Source: Campylobacterales bacterium (GTDB taxonomy: Bacteria > Campylobacterota > Campylobacteria > Campylobacterales > Hydrogenimonadaceae). Taken from it: a stretch of 14,423 nucleotides of DNA. Shown one piece after another: positions 13,896-14,423 of the stretch. A model generated the notes under the pieces. It was not told the origin of the DNA. It worked only from the letters and a program-made list of their open reading frames with translations, and did no database searches. The stretch lies in NCBI GenBank assembly GCA_027067015.1, contig JAMOMS010000092.1:1-14423 (forward strand), written 5' to 3'. The number at the start of each line of letters is the position of its first letter. Positions within the stretch are counted from its first letter, which is position 1. A program made the position numbers and the translations under genes.

Positions 13896-13901
13896 TATAA
13901 T
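13896..13901 (+). promoter_or_regulatory. -10 box for the Uma2-like gene, giving a leaderless mRNA
   Basis: An exact TATAAT preceded by TGTGT ends 7 nt before the ATG at 13909. Transcription normally starts about 6-8 nt after the -10, so the message would begin at or next to the start codon. No ribosome site is present in the gap. Confidence 0.6.
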
Positions 13902-13908
13902 CGGCGCT

Positions 13909-14423
13909 ATGGAAGCGATACGTTATGAAGAGTTTTATACCATTGAAGACTACGATAAGTGGGAAGGGGACTGGGAGCTGATCGAAGGGCGTCCTTATGC
14001 CATGTCGCCGGCGGCGACGGTGATCCACCAGCGCATTGCGTTCGGGTTGATGAAACTCCTTGACGAGGCGATGGCGGAAGCGTGCGAGGGGTGTTATGTG
14101 GTAGGAGATGTCGATTATGTCGTTGCCAGCGATACGGTTTTAAGGCCGGATGTGGTGATAAGTTGCGAAGAAGCCCAAAAACGGTTGGAGAAGGCTCCGA
14201 TAGCGGTTTTCGAGGTGATTTCACCATCGACGGGAAGGCGCGACGAGACGATGAAAATGGAAATCTATCGTCAAGAAGGGGTGCGCTGGTTTGGATTGGT
14301 CTATCCGGCTTCACGTATCATCAAGCTTTTTCGTTTGACGGAGTTTGGCACCTATGTCAAAATGGGTGATTATACCGATGAGACGGTGACGCTGGAAGAT
14401 TCACGTTGCGCGTTGAAACTTGA
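13909..14423 (+). CDS. Uma2 family (DUF820) nuclease-like protein, 3' end cut by the window
   Basis: The frame is open to the end of the window (171 codons plus two bases). The protein begins MEAIRYEEFYTIEDYDKWEGDWELIEGRPYAMSPAATVIHQ in short blocks typical of DUF820/Uma2. It then has LRPDVVI (D81), FEVISPSTGRRD (E102, D112), K116 and the end block YRQEGVRWFGLVYP. These fit a restriction-endonuclease-like PD-(D/E)XK fold, although activity of most members is untested. The ATG at 13909 is chosen because the family N-terminus starts there; no ribosome site precedes it, and a TATAAT lies just upstream. The only other start (M32) would cut into the conserved part. The family is common in several bacterial groups, often in many copies and outside clear operons. 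Function here is unknown. Confidence 0.85.
   Translation, partial: MEAIRYEEFYTIEDYDKWEGDWELIEGRPYAMSPAATVIHQRIAFGLMKLLDEAMAEACEGCYVVGDVDYVVASDTVLRPDVVISCEEAQKRLEKAPIAVFEVISPSTGRRDETMKMEIYRQEGVRWFGLVYPASRIIKLFRLTEFGTYVKMGDYTDETVTLEDSRCALKL

Overview
The window is a stretch of bacterial chromosome from a member of the Campylobacterota (the former Epsilonproteobacteria). It is a GC-rich member, since third codon positions are mostly G or C. The assignment rests on protein style and gene order. The pilins carry an N-terminus typical of that phylum, PriA is short (615 aa), and a DUF465 gene, rpmB, rpe and dnaQ lie together. The divergent order uvrB / two small genes / pilin genes / priA is also seen. 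From memory, Campylobacter jejuni has two similar blocks (about Cj0449c-Cj0452 and Cj0680c-Cj0684). Here the blocks are joined and carry extra genes. I could not check this by search, and the genus is not determined.

Left part (1-2584): the 3' two thirds of accA ends at a bidirectional terminator. Facing it on the minus strand are rpmB (ribosomal protein L28), argJ (arginine biosynthesis) and a small DUF465 gene. A terminator hairpin lies between rpmB and argJ.

Centre-left (2585-6808): five plus-strand genes form a tight operon: an HDOD protein, a STAS-like/STAS-like/CheX protein, rpe, trpF and dnaQ. Three of the four junctions are 4-nt overlaps (ATGA, ATGA, GTGA) and the fourth gap is 9 nt. 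A signalling pair is thus coupled to pentose-phosphate, tryptophan and DNA-proofreading genes. The HDOD/STAS-STAS-CheX pair is the best candidate for a poorly described system.

Centre (6796-9966, minus strand): uvrB is followed by a Phd/VapC-type toxin-antitoxin pair with a perfect 22-bp palindromic operator. A gamma-carbonic-anhydrase-like hexapeptide protein comes next, and its end overlaps the end of dnaQ.

Right part (10047-13888, plus strand): a promoter region with overlapping back-to-back -10 boxes separates uvrB from a coiled-coil gene and a ZapA-like gene. Three type IV pilin or pseudopilin genes follow, with a strong terminator after the first, and then priA. The window closes with a Uma2-family (DUF820) nuclease-like gene, open at the right edge, that appears to be leaderless.

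I see no tRNA, rRNA, CRISPR array, insertion sequence or origin. No gene-free stretch exceeds about 170 bases.
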